NCBI GenBank assembly: GCA_910589315.1 | Contig: CAJUTB010000001.1 | Span: 62,001-126,000, forward strand | DNA: 64,000 nt | Reading direction: 5' to 3' | Source of the DNA: an uncultured Oscillibacter sp. | GTDB lineage: Bacteria > Bacillota > Clostridia > Oscillospirales > Oscillospiraceae | Shown: positions 34,395 to 42,882 of the stretch, one piece after another | How the letters are laid out: the number at the start of each line of letters is the position of its first letter | Numbering within the stretch: the first letter of the stretch is position 1 | The notes under the pieces: model-generated | Seen by the model: only the letters and a program-made list of their open reading frames with translations | What the model was told of the DNA's origin: nothing | Database searches by the model: none | Made by a program: the position numbers and the translations under genes

Positions 34395-34787
34395 ATGGAA
34401 GCGTCTGTTCTGCTGGACGCGCACGTGCAGCTAAAACGCATCTATACGGTGCTCAATGAGTGCCTGGATCTCACCCGCCAGCTGGCGGACGCCGTGGACC
34501 GGCGGGATGAGGTTGCAATACAGCTTTTGGTGTCCATGCGGGAGGAGCCGGTGGGGAGACTCCGCCGGGCGAACACCGCGCTGGAATACCAACAGGACGC
34601 CTTGGACCCAGAGCCTGGCCGCCGCCTGGGCGAACTGCTCAAGGGCGGGGAACCAAAGGACGAGTCCGAAGCTCCCCTCGCCAAGCAGGTGAGTATGAAC
34701 GCCCGTCTCCTTCAACAGGTCTATGAGCTGGATAAGGCGGTCAATCTGAAGCTGAACCGGGAAAAATCGATCTATCATTCAAAATGA
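34395..34787 (+). CDS. Probable flagellar export chaperone (FliT/FlgN-like)
   Basis: A 130-residue, almost wholly helical protein directly downstream of fliS. Its sequence has no strong signature, but length, composition and position match the FliT/FlgN class of chaperones that hold FliD or the hook-filament junction proteins. Visible features are an N-terminal helix (VLNECLDLTRQLADAVDRRD) and a C-terminal helix (LLQQVYELDKAVNLKLNREK). Function is inferred from location. It overlaps no neighbour; the FtsE-like gene starts 89 bases further on. Confidence 0.6.
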   Translation: MEASVLLDAHVQLKRIYTVLNECLDLTRQLADAVDRRDEVAIQLLVSMREEPVGRLRRANTALEYQQDALDPEPGRRLGELLKGGEPKDESEAPLAKQVSMNARLLQQVYELDKAVNLKLNREKSIYHSK

Positions 34788-34876
34788 CGCCGCACAGCGC
34801 CTCGGCCCTTTTTGGGGCCGGGGCCTGCGGTGCGCCGTGCTTTCAGGAGACCGGCGTCAGACAGGAGCGCAGGCTT

Positions 34877-35617
34877 ATGCCCACCATCACACTGGAAAAC
34901 GTAACAAAATATTATAAGATCGACCGGAAACGCCGGAGGCTGGAGAAACAGGAAAAACGCTACGAAATGGGTGTGGAAGGCATCAACCTGACCATTGAGC
35001 AGGGAGAGTTTGTGTTTCTTGTTGGAAGCAGCGGCGCAGGCAAAAGCACGCTGCTGGATCTGATCTCCGGGAAGCTGAGGCCGGACCAGGGAACCGTTTA
35101 TCTGGATGACCGGGACCTTGCGCGGCTGATCCCCTGGAGCCAGAACCGGCTGTCGATTTTGTTCGGAAAAGTGTGCCAGGAACACAGCTTGATCCGCAAG
35201 ATGACGGTGGAGGATAATCTCCGCATTGCGGCCCAGATCGGAAAACGCCGCTTTGAAACGTCCAAGCAGATGCAGGCCCGGATGACCAAGGTGCTGGGCC
35301 TGGTGGGGATGAAGGGCGTGGAAAAAAGGTATCCGGTGGAGATGTCGGTGGGCGAATGCCGCCGGGTGGAGCTGGCAAGGGCTTTGATCAACAGTCCGCC
35401 GGTTCTGGTGCTGGACGAAATTACCGCGAATTTGGATGACGACAATATCTGGGATATTTTTCATCTTCTGCGGGAAGTGAACCGCCGGGGCACCACTGTA
35501 ATTATGGCAACCCACGCCAGTATGTATGTCAACATCATGCGCAAGCGGGTGGTGACGCTGGTGGACGGCCGCCTGATCGGTGATGTAAAGCGGGGAAGAT
35601 ACGGAGATGTGGTTTGA
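34877..35617 (+). CDS. FtsE-like ABC ATPase without an FtsX partner
   Basis: A 246-residue ABC ATPase closest in pattern to FtsE. Walker A (VGSSGAGKSTLLDLISG) is near residue 50, the Q-loop region is VCQEHSLIRKMTVEDNLR, Walker B and D-loop read VLVLDEITANLDDDN, and the H-loop is MATHAS. The signature motif is altered: MSVGECRRVELARAL instead of LSGGEQQRVAIARA. A short basic insertion (DRKRRRLEKQEKRYEM) follows the first beta strand. No FtsX or other permease gene lies beside it. It sits in the fliD-fliS group, just ahead of a chemoreceptor. The ATG at 34877 has CAGGAG 9 bases upstream. Confidence 0.85.
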   Translation: MPTITLENVTKYYKIDRKRRRLEKQEKRYEMGVEGINLTIEQGEFVFLVGSSGAGKSTLLDLISGKLRPDQGTVYLDDRDLARLIPWSQNRLSILFGKVCQEHSLIRKMTVEDNLRIAAQIGKRRFETSKQMQARMTKVLGLVGMKGVEKRYPVEMSVGECRRVELARALINSPPVLVLDEITANLDDDNIWDIFHLLREVNRRGTTVIMATHASMYVNIMRKRVVTLVDGRLIGDVKRGRYGDVV

Positions 35618-35642
35618 CAAATGCCGCAAAACCGATTATTAT
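35614..35642 (+). promoter_or_regulatory. Sigma-A promoter of the chemoreceptor gene
   Basis: TTGACA (35614-35619) and TATTAT (35637-35642) are separated by exactly 17 bases. The -35 overlaps the stop codon of the FtsE-like gene. The chemoreceptor can therefore be transcribed independently of the upstream flagellar genes. ACCGATTA within the spacer only weakly resembles a motility-sigma -10. Confidence 0.7.
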
Positions 35643-35704
35643 AGAGAAGAACCGGCCGCTGGAAACAAGAGTAGTTCAATACAAATTAAGAGGAGGAGCA
35701 GGTC

Positions 35705-37501
35705 ATGCTCAAAAACATGAAATTGAGAAACGCATTGATCATGGGATTCGGAACAAACATTGTTATCTCCGTGGTGATTATCTTTGCGTGTTTGCTGATG
35801 CTGAACACGCAGAGCAATAATTACCAGAAGATTATTGATGAAGATGTCCGCGCCGCGCAGCTGATTACCGAGTGCCGTATGAACGCCAATATTGCCGCCC
35901 GCGTGGTGCGTAATATGGCGTTGAGTCCCGGCGACTCCGGAAACGCTTCCCTGGAAAGCCGGGCCAATGAGGCTCTTGCGGACCTGGATGCGGGAATGGC
36001 GGAGCTGCAAACGGTTTACCCTCTGAACGACGACCGTTTGAGACAGTATGACTCTGCTATGGAGAATTGGAAAAGCGTTCTCCCGGAAATTATTCAAGCG
36101 GTCAACCAGAACCGGGGAGAGCGGGCGGTGGACCTGATCCGCAACGACTGCACCCCTCGTTTGAACAATATGGCGTCCATAGCGCAGGAGATCAGCAGCG
36201 CGCTGGTGGAAAACCGGGACCATACGATTGAAGTCCAGCGGCGGAACGTACTCGTTACCATCCTCATTGTAGTGATCGTCATGATCGCCGCCTCGGTATG
36301 GGTCATCCTCTTGAACCTGCGGATTGTCCGCAGCATCGCCCGTCCGGTGGCCCAGGTCCGGGAAGCTCTGATGGGCTTCAGCGAGGGCAACCTCAACCTC
36401 AGTGTGGATTTTGAGAGCAAAAACGAGCTGGGCGATATGTGCAAGGCCCTCCGAACCAGCCAGCACGTGCTGACCGAGGTGATCGGGGATACCTGCTATC
36501 TGCTGGAAGAAATGGGCAACGGCAATTTCAACTGCCGTACCAAGAATGAAGAAATGTACGTAGGCGCGCTGAGTTCCCTGCTGACCTCCATCCGCGCCAT
36601 CAACCGCAACCTGAGCGATACTCTGACCCAGATTGACATGAGCGCGGAACAGGTTTCCGCCGGCTCCGAGCAGGTTTCCACCGGCGCGCAGGCTCTGGCT
36701 CAGGGCGCGACGGAGCAGGCCAGCGCGGTGGAGGAGCTGTCCGCCACCATTGCGGAAATTTCCAACAATTCTCAGAACAACGCCAAGCGCAGCGAGACGG
36801 CCATGGACCACTCCAAGAACGCGGACTACCGGGTCCGGGAGAGCTCGGACTATATGGACGAGATGGTGAAGGCCATGGAGAAGATTTCCAGCTCCTCCGA
36901 GGAGATCGGCAAGATCATCGCCACGATTGAAAACATCGCCTTCCAGACCAACATCCTGGCCCTGAACGCCGCGGTAGAAGCCGCCCGGGCAGGCAGCGCG
37001 GGTAAGGGTTTTGCAGTGGTTGCCGACGAGGTGCGGAACCTTGCCACCAAGTCGGACCAGGCCGCCAAGGCCACCAAGGAGCTGATTGACAACTCGATTA
37101 CCTCCGTGCAGGACGGCAGCGAAATTGTCAAGCGGGTTTCCGAGTCCCTGAATAAGACGGTTGAGGCCACGAATCAAACCATGTCCGCCCTCCAGGAGAT
37201 TGCCAAGGCCGTGGAGGAGGAGGCGGAAGCCATCGCCCAGGTGACGGAAGGCATCGACCAGATTTCCTCCGTGGTGCAGACCAACTCTGCAACCAGCGAG
37301 CAGTCCGCTGCGGCCAGCGAGGAGCTTTCCAGCCAGGCGTCTTTGATGAAGAGCCTGATGAGCAAGTTCCGCCTGCGTAGCGACAGCAGCGGATTTTCCG
37401 GCAGCGTCAGCAGCAGCGCAAGCGCACCCAGCCACGCGCCCGTTATGGAGGACATTGATTCCGGTTTCAGCGGCGATTCCAATCCTTTCAGCAAGTATTA
37501 A
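35705..37501 (+). CDS. Methyl-accepting chemotaxis protein
   Basis: A 598-residue transmembrane chemoreceptor. Membrane helix 1 spans residues 15-36 (FGTNIVISVVIIFACLLMLN). A helical ligand-binding domain of the four-helix-bundle type spans residues 40-180. Membrane helix 2 lies near 183-205 (VLVTILIVVIVMIAASVWVI). A HAMP domain follows, then a long signalling coil with the hairpin tip IENIAFQTNILALNAAVEAA and GKGFAVVADEVRNLATKS. CheD and CheC encoded upstream probably act on receptors of this kind. The ligand cannot be predicted. It ends at a strong terminator. Confidence 0.95.
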   Translation: MLKNMKLRNALIMGFGTNIVISVVIIFACLLMLNTQSNNYQKIIDEDVRAAQLITECRMNANIAARVVRNMALSPGDSGNASLESRANEALADLDAGMAELQTVYPLNDDRLRQYDSAMENWKSVLPEIIQAVNQNRGERAVDLIRNDCTPRLNNMASIAQEISSALVENRDHTIEVQRRNVLVTILIVVIVMIAASVWVILLNLRIVRSIARPVAQVREALMGFSEGNLNLSVDFESKNELGDMCKALRTSQHVLTEVIGDTCYLLEEMGNGNFNCRTKNEEMYVGALSSLLTSIRAINRNLSDTLTQIDMSAEQVSAGSEQVSTGAQALAQGATEQASAVEELSATIAEISNNSQNNAKRSETAMDHSKNADYRVRESSDYMDEMVKAMEKISSSSEEIGKIIATIENIAFQTNILALNAAVEAARAGSAGKGFAVVADEVRNLATKSDQAAKATKELIDNSITSVQDGSEIVKRVSESLNKTVEATNQTMSALQEIAKAVEEEAEAIAQVTEGIDQISSVVQTNSATSEQSAAASEELSSQASLMKSLMSKFRLRSDSSGFSGSVSSSASAPSHAPVMEDIDSGFSGDSNPFSKY

Positions 37502-37542
37502 GAACCGCCCCGGTTCCTAACGCATTGGGAAGCCCTTCCTTT

Positions 37543-37582
37543 GCCAGAAGGCGGTGCGACACCGCCTTCTGGCATCGTTTTT
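37543..37582 (+). terminator. Terminator after the chemoreceptor gene
   Basis: GCCAGAAGGCGGTG (37543-37556) pairs perfectly with CACCGCCTTCTGGC (37560-37573) around a CGA loop, followed by ATCGTTTTT. A smaller GAACCG/CGGTTC hairpin precedes it at 37502-37516. Confidence 0.85.
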
Positions 37583-37622
37583 AAGGGCTGTGCGTGGGTT
37601 TTTCCAAGGAAAGGAGACCTTT

Positions 37623-39608
37623 ATGACGGAATACAGAAGCCAGGACCGGGATATGGTGTTCGCCCTGGACATCGGCACCCGCAGCGTGGTAGGCGTGGTG
37701 GGCCGGCCGTCCGGCGAGCGGCTGAAGGTCCTGGATATCGAAATGGCAGAGCATGGAAGCCGCGCAATGATCGACGGCCAGATTGACAACATCCAGCAGG
37801 TGGCCAGTCTGGCCAAAACCGTGACGGCCCGTCTGGAAGAACGCCTGGGGGTCCGGCTCCAGCGGGTGTGCGTGGCTGCCGCCGGACGCGCGCTGCGAAC
37901 CCAGAACGGCAGCGCGTATCTGGAATTATCCGGCGAGGAATCCATCACCGCCGAGCAGATCGGCCGCCTGGAGGCGGGCGCGCTGGCCGCCGCAGAGGAG
38001 GCTCTGCAAATGGAGGAGGAGACCCGGCGTCAGTTTTTCATGGTGGGGTATACCATTACCCAATACCGCCTGGATAACTACCCCCTGTCCTCCCTCCTGG
38101 ACCACAACGGACAGCGGGCGGAAGCGGATGTGATGGCGACGTTTCTCCCCGGCGAGGTGGTGGAGAGCTTATATGCCGCCATGCGGGCGGCGGGCTTGCA
38201 GGTGTCCAGCCTGACGCTGGAACCGATTGCCGCCATGAACGCCGCGATTCCGGCGGAGCTGCGCCTTTTGAATCTGGCGTTGGTGGACATCGGCGCGGGG
38301 ACAACGGACATTGCCATTTGCCGGGACGGAAGCGTAGTGGGCTACACCATGGCGACCATCGCGGGAGATGAAATCACCGAGGCGATTATGAAGGCGTTTC
38401 TGGTGGATTTCAAGACCGCTGAGGAAATCAAGCGGGGCCTTCGGCCCGGGGAGGACGTGGAATACACGGATATCCTGGGGCTGCAAAACACCATCTCTTA
38501 TGAGACGGTCTGCAAGGCCATTGAGGAGCCGTCCAGGCGTCTGGCGGAAGCGGTGGCGGTGCAGGTGACGGAGCTGAACGGTTCCGCGCCGTCGGCGTTG
38601 TTTCTGGCGGGCGGCGGCAGCAAGCTGGACCGCCTGCGGGAGCAGGTGGCGGAGTGCCTGAAAATGGATGTCCGGCGGGTGGCCGTGGCGGGCAGCAACT
38701 ACGCCAAGAGCGTTTATGCCGATGACCTGGATTTGGAGAATCCAGAGTACGCGACGCCGCTGGGCATTGCGGTTTCCGCCGGTCTGGGACTGCTGAACGA
38801 CAGCTATGTAGTCACGCTGAACGGCGAGTCCGCCAAGTTGTTCCGCAGCGGAATTCTGACCCTGCGGGATATTCTCCTGATGAACGGATACAGTTACGCG
38901 GATATGCTGGGCAAATCCGGCAGGAATCTGAATGTCACCCTGGACGGGCGGCGGGTGGTTCTGCGGGGCGAACCGGCGGTTCCGGCAATTTTGACAGTGA
39001 ATGAGATGGACGCGGCCATTAACACCGTGATTCACGCGGGGGACCGCATCCACTTTACTCCGGCCCGTCCCGGCAAGGACGCCAGCAAAACCCTGGGCGA
39101 GCTGCTGGGGGCCGATTTTACGGGCCGCGTGCTGGTGAACAACCAGGAGGCCCGCCTAAATACGCCGCTGCATCAGGGCGACGTGGTGCTGACGCTGGAG
39201 CGGAACGTCACGCCGCCGCCTCGGGCGGAGGTTCAGCCGGTTTCGCAGCGGCCTGGGGACCCGCGGCCGGAGGCGCGCGGCGTACAAACGCCGGTTCAGC
39301 GTCTGGTGGAGCGCACCGTTCCGCAGCCTGTGGAACCGGCGCCGGCCCCGAAACCGGCGGAACCGGTGCAGCCGCCTAAGCCGCAGATTGTGCGGACGCG
39401 CCAGGTGGAGGTGCTTTTGAATGGAAAGCCCTTGATCCTGCCGGGAAAGGAAAACGGTCAGCCTTATTACCTGATGGACCTGCTGGAACATTCCGGGCTG
39501 GACTTTGACCACGTGGAGGGGCCGGTTCATCTGGCGGTGAACGGCGTGGAGTGCGGTTTCAGCCAGGTGGTGAAAAACCGGGATTCCGTAACCATCCGCT
39601 GTAACTAA
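37623..39608 (+). CDS. FtsA-like actin-fold protein with C-terminal extension
   Basis: A 661-residue protein. Residues 10-385 show the actin/FtsA fold (FALDIGTRSVVGVVG, LVDIGAGTTDIAI, then LFLAGGGSKLDRL). FtsA itself is about 420 residues and ends in a membrane-binding helix. Here that helix is absent, and residues 395-661 are instead two beta-grasp-like segments around a Pro-rich linker (VEPAPAPKPAEPVQPPKPQI). No FtsZ gene is nearby. Proteins of this kind occur in Clostridia and their role is unknown; envelope or division functions are guesses. AAAGGAG lies before the ATG at 37623. The next gene encodes a membrane protein. Confidence 0.75.
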   Translation: MTEYRSQDRDMVFALDIGTRSVVGVVGRPSGERLKVLDIEMAEHGSRAMIDGQIDNIQQVASLAKTVTARLEERLGVRLQRVCVAAAGRALRTQNGSAYLELSGEESITAEQIGRLEAGALAAAEEALQMEEETRRQFFMVGYTITQYRLDNYPLSSLLDHNGQRAEADVMATFLPGEVVESLYAAMRAAGLQVSSLTLEPIAAMNAAIPAELRLLNLALVDIGAGTTDIAICRDGSVVGYTMATIAGDEITEAIMKAFLVDFKTAEEIKRGLRPGEDVEYTDILGLQNTISYETVCKAIEEPSRRLAEAVAVQVTELNGSAPSALFLAGGGSKLDRLREQVAECLKMDVRRVAVAGSNYAKSVYADDLDLENPEYATPLGIAVSAGLGLLNDSYVVTLNGESAKLFRSGILTLRDILLMNGYSYADMLGKSGRNLNVTLDGRRVVLRGEPAVPAILTVNEMDAAINTVIHAGDRIHFTPARPGKDASKTLGELLGADFTGRVLVNNQEARLNTPLHQGDVVLTLERNVTPPPRAEVQPVSQRPGDPRPEARGVQTPVQRLVERTVPQPVEPAPAPKPAEPVQPPKPQIVRTRQVEVLLNGKPLILPGKENGQPYYLMDLLEHSGLDFDHVEGPVHLAVNGVECGFSQVVKNRDSVTIRCN

Positions 39609-39661
39609 GGACGCGGGGTCGGCTGTTTTTCCCGTAGGATGAAAATAGGAGTGTGAGGCGT

Positions 39662-40873
39662 TTGAAACAGGACAAAGTGGATAAGAAAGTCCAAAAGGCC
39701 GAGCAAAAGGCGGCAAAGGCCGCCCAACAGGTGCAGATTGTTGCGCAGAAGGCGGAGAAAGCGGCGCAGAAGCAGGCCGAGCGAGCCGAGAAAAAGGCCG
39801 CCAAACAGACCCAAAGCGCAGAGAAGAAAGCGGCCAAAGAGGCGCAAAAGGCCGCGAAAGCGGCGCAGAAGGCCGAGCAGGCCAGCCGGAAGGCGGAGGA
39901 AAAGCGGGCGAAAATCGCCGCGAAGATGGCCGAAAGGGCCGCAGCATCCGGCGGGGAAATCGAAGGCGAAGAAGGCGCGGGCGGCAAGGGAAAGAAGAAG
40001 GGGAAAAAGAAATTGCTTCTGCTTCTCCTGCCGGTGGTTGCCATTGCGGTGGGAGCGGGCGTGTTTTTCTTCCTGTGGAAAGAACCCGCGGAGGAGGACG
40101 CGCCGCCGGAGCCGATTGCGCCTCCGGCGCAGTATTCCGTCGGCGGAGAGACGGTGGTTCCCGCCCTGCCGGTTTGGAGCGGCGTGACGGTCTACGGCGA
40201 GGAAATCATACCGCCGGAACCCGCGGAGGGCGAAGAAGGCGAGGAAGGCGAAAAGACCGAAGCGGCAAGCGACGTGGAATTTACGCCGATGCTGTATACA
40301 TATCAGGATCTGACGAATGCGCGGTCGCTGGTGGCGGCCTATACGGCGTTGATGACCACCGAGGACGCGGGCTTCTTTGTCGTAGACGACACCCTGACGA
40401 AAACCGCCGCGCCCAGTTTCGACGGGGAAACGCCTCCCACCAGCGGAACCGTGCAGCTGGCGCGGAACACGCCGGAGGGCGGCCTAGTGCAGTCGCTGAC
40501 GCTGGACTGGAGCGAGGGGACCTGTACGGTGGCGGTGGAGCTGCCGGAAGGCAATGTGAAAGATCCCGCCCCGCCGCCGGGCAGTTCGGACCGGACCGTG
40601 ACGCAGGTGGTGGAAAGCCTGCGGGAGCTGCCGCCGTCCGTGCTGGGCCTGGAAGGCGAAACCATGGATGATTACCGCATTTATACGCAGGACGGCATCG
40701 CCTGGGTGGACGACATTCCCTGTCTGCGGATGAGCGTGTATCGGATGGAGGAAGGCGGCATCAATGAAATTGCCGGGCACTATTTCCTCTCAACGGACGG
40801 ACTGCATGTTTACAAGCTGAACGTTGGAACGAATCAGGTTGTGGAGCTGGATATTCAGGACGCGCTGAAATAA
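39662..40873 (+). CDS. Membrane protein with Lys/Ala coiled coil and extracytoplasmic domain
   Basis: A 403-residue protein that I do not recognise. Residues 1-115 are a highly charged Ala/Lys/Gln helix (for example AEKKAAKQTQSAEKKAAKEA), predicted as a cytoplasmic coiled coil. One membrane helix follows (LLLLLLPVVAIAVGAGVFFF). Residues 150-403 are an acidic, beta-rich extracytoplasmic domain with a Glu-rich linker (EGEEGEEGEK). The likely start is TTG at 39662 with TAGGAG about 10 bases upstream; the GTG at 39653 is too close. It is 53 bases after the FtsA-like gene, suggesting an operon. The last 19 bases overlap the convergent AAA+ gene. Confidence 0.7.
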   Translation: MKQDKVDKKVQKAEQKAAKAAQQVQIVAQKAEKAAQKQAERAEKKAAKQTQSAEKKAAKEAQKAAKAAQKAEQASRKAEEKRAKIAAKMAERAAASGGEIEGEEGAGGKGKKKGKKKLLLLLLPVVAIAVGAGVFFFLWKEPAEEDAPPEPIAPPAQYSVGGETVVPALPVWSGVTVYGEEIIPPEPAEGEEGEEGEKTEAASDVEFTPMLYTYQDLTNARSLVAAYTALMTTEDAGFFVVDDTLTKTAAPSFDGETPPTSGTVQLARNTPEGGLVQSLTLDWSEGTCTVAVELPEGNVKDPAPPPGSSDRTVTQVVESLRELPPSVLGLEGETMDDYRIYTQDGIAWVDDIPCLRMSVYRMEEGGINEIAGHYFLSTDGLHVYKLNVGTNQVVELDIQDALK

Positions 40874-42240
40874 GCGGGCGAGAGCCGCAGTGCGCCGGGA
40901 CTGCCGGAGAGGCGAAAGGCCGTGCGTCCCGACGCGGCGGCCTGCGCCAGAACCGGCGTCAAGACGCCTTCCAGCACGCTGGCCGCCGAACGGATGGAAA
41001 GTGCGCCGGGGCCGGGAGCCAGGGCCTGTACGGTCTCCGGGTCCACGTGGACGATCTGCAAACCGTATTCCCGGCCCAGAGCCGCGATCTGCTTGGCCGT
41101 AATGGCAAGGCGGGCGTCGCTGTCCAGGGCGGAAAATCCAATCAGGCCGGTAAAACGGCCCGCAATCTCTTGAAGCACGCCGAGGCGCACCATCGCCCGG
41201 CGCGCTTCTTCGTTTTCCTCGTAAAGCTGGGCGGCCAGTTCCGCGGGAGTGGCGGCCTTGGGACGCTGGGGGCGGGCGTGCGCGGCGGCGTCGCCGGAGA
41301 AGCCCAGACGGCGGGGACCGGAGGCGGTCAGGTCGGCGTTGGTGGTGAAAAGGAAAATACAGCGGCGGAAATCCAACTCCCGTTCCCCGATTTCGTCGGC
41401 CTTGTGGGCGGTGCAGCGGCCTTCGTCCAGGATGGACATGAATACTTTCAGTATTTCCGGGTGTGCTTTTTCCAGTTCGTCAAACATAAACACCGTATAA
41501 GGGTCCCGGCGGACGGATTCAAAGACCGGCTGGTCCTCGTAGCCCACGTAACCCGGCGGTGCGCCCGTAAGCCGGTGGACGGAGTGGGGCTGCGTAAAAG
41601 TGTTCAGTTCGGTCCAGACAAATTGGTAGCGTTTTCCGCAGACGCGCGCCAGGGCCGGGGCAATGGCCTTGCCCAGCTCGGATTTTCCGACGCCGGTGGG
41701 GCCGTGAAAAATCAGGGAGAGGGGCCTTGCGGGGGCCTGCTTGCCCACGTGGGCGTAGAGCCGGAAGGCGGCGGCCTCCACGGCGCGGGGCTGTCCGAGG
41801 ACGGACTGCGAGAGGACTTCCGTAAGCTGTGTGTAGAGCGGGGGCCATACCGGGTCGGGGGTTTTGTGATGGAAAAGGGTGCGCTTGGGTTCCGGCGGGG
41901 GCGGTACGGCCCGGCGGACGGTGGGCGTCTGCACCTCGTTTCGGAGGGACAGGAGGCGTCCGACCATGGATTCGTAATCGGGGAAGCTCCAAACGCTGCG
42001 GCTGAACAGCATGGCGAGAACCCGGCTGGGGCCGTGGTACTGCACGGCGGGTTTCCAGTAGAGCAGGTAACCGTTTGCCCGGCGGGCGAACCCCAGGGTT
42101 ACAAGGGCGGGCGTGCAGCTGGGGGGCATTTGGCAGCTGGAAAATTCGTAGGCTTTGCCCTGGCGGTCCCAGGCGTCGATGGAGCGGCGCAGGGCTTCGT
42201 AACCGGCGGGGGCGGCAGAACATAGTTGAGCGAATGTCAT
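40855..42240 (-). CDS. Single-domain Clp-type AAA+ ATPase with novel N-terminus
   Basis: A 461-residue protein. Residues 1-125 have no domain I recognise. The AAA+ domain begins near residue 140, with Walker A GPTGVGKSELGKAIA, the ClpA/B pore loop GAPPGYVGYEDQPVFESVRR, Walker B VFMFDELEKAHPEI and sensor FLFTTNADL. A ClpB-type D2 small domain completes the C-terminus. True ClpA/B/C proteins have two ATPase domains and an N-domain. No IGF/L-type ClpP-binding loop was seen. It probably remodels proteins rather than feeding a protease (inference). AGGAGG lies 9 bases before the ATG at 42240. The 3' end overlaps the convergent gene. Confidence 0.85.
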   Translation of the reverse strand: MTFAQLCSAAPAGYEALRRSIDAWDRQGKAYEFSSCQMPPSCTPALVTLGFARRANGYLLYWKPAVQYHGPSRVLAMLFSRSVWSFPDYESMVGRLLSLRNEVQTPTVRRAVPPPPEPKRTLFHHKTPDPVWPPLYTQLTEVLSQSVLGQPRAVEAAAFRLYAHVGKQAPARPLSLIFHGPTGVGKSELGKAIAPALARVCGKRYQFVWTELNTFTQPHSVHRLTGAPPGYVGYEDQPVFESVRRDPYTVFMFDELEKAHPEILKVFMSILDEGRCTAHKADEIGERELDFRRCIFLFTTNADLTASGPRRLGFSGDAAAHARPQRPKAATPAELAAQLYEENEEARRAMVRLGVLQEIAGRFTGLIGFSALDSDARLAITAKQIAALGREYGLQIVHVDPETVQALAPGPGALSIRSAASVLEGVLTPVLAQAAASGRTAFRLSGSPGALRLSPAYFSAS

Positions 42241-42391
42241 AAGAGTCAACCTCCTGGGGAGGAGTATTGCCTGATTTTGGAGAACTTAGACGGCGGGGAT
42301 TTTTCCGCGGGCAAAATTTTTTGGAAGAACGTGAAAGGTTTCGCCGGTCTGAATCGTATCCATTATGAGCGCGCTCCAAAGGAGTTGAAAA

Positions 42392-42882
42392 ATGATGAAT
42401 CCAAACGAACAGGCGGAACGGCTTGTGAACGCCTATGCCGACGCCATTCTCCGTTTAAGTTATTCCTATCTGAAAAACACCGACGACGCCCAGGACATCT
42501 GCCAGACAGTTTTCGTCAAGCTGCTGTCGGAGCCGCGGGAATTTGAAAGCGCGGAGCATGAACGCGCCTATATCCTCCGCATGGCGTCCAACGCCTGCAA
42601 GGACCTGCTGAAAAGTCCCGGCGGAAACGGACCTGCGGTCTGGAAACGGTTTTGGAGGTTCCCGCGCCGGAGGCGGCGGACGGGTCGGTCCTGGCGGCGG
42701 TCAACGCGCTTCCGGCGAACTACCGGACGGTGATCTATCTCTTTTACTACGAGGGCTATCAGGCGGCGGAAATCGCGTCGGTTCTGGGCGTGCCCACGGC
42801 AACCGTCCACACCCGCCTGGCCCGGGGCCGGGCAAAGCTCAAGGATATTTTAGGAGGTACGGAATATGAGCAGTCTGTTTGA
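42392..42882 (+). pseudogene. ECF sigma-70 factor gene interrupted by a frameshift
   Basis: The first 75 codons encode sigma region 2 (ILRLSYSYLKNTDDAQDICQ, then AYILRMASNACKDLLKSP). After about position 42619 the matching sequence continues in the -1 frame: RKRTCGLETVLEVPAPEA, then region 4 (NYRTVIYLFYYEGYQAAEIA, then TATVHTRLARGRAKLKDIL). A single missing base in CCCGGCGG would explain this: CCC-NGG-CGG restores one protein of about 163 residues. It could be a true mutation or a sequencing error. AAAGGAG precedes the ATG. The downstream DUF4179 gene overlaps the restored frame by 17 bases, as expected for a sigma/anti-sigma pair. Confidence 0.8.

Noticed and set aside
42600..42640. Programmed ribosomal frameshifting in the ECF sigma gene
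   Set aside because: No heptamer of the X-XXY-YYZ type sits at the junction and no stimulating structure was evident. A simple one-base deletion explains the data better.
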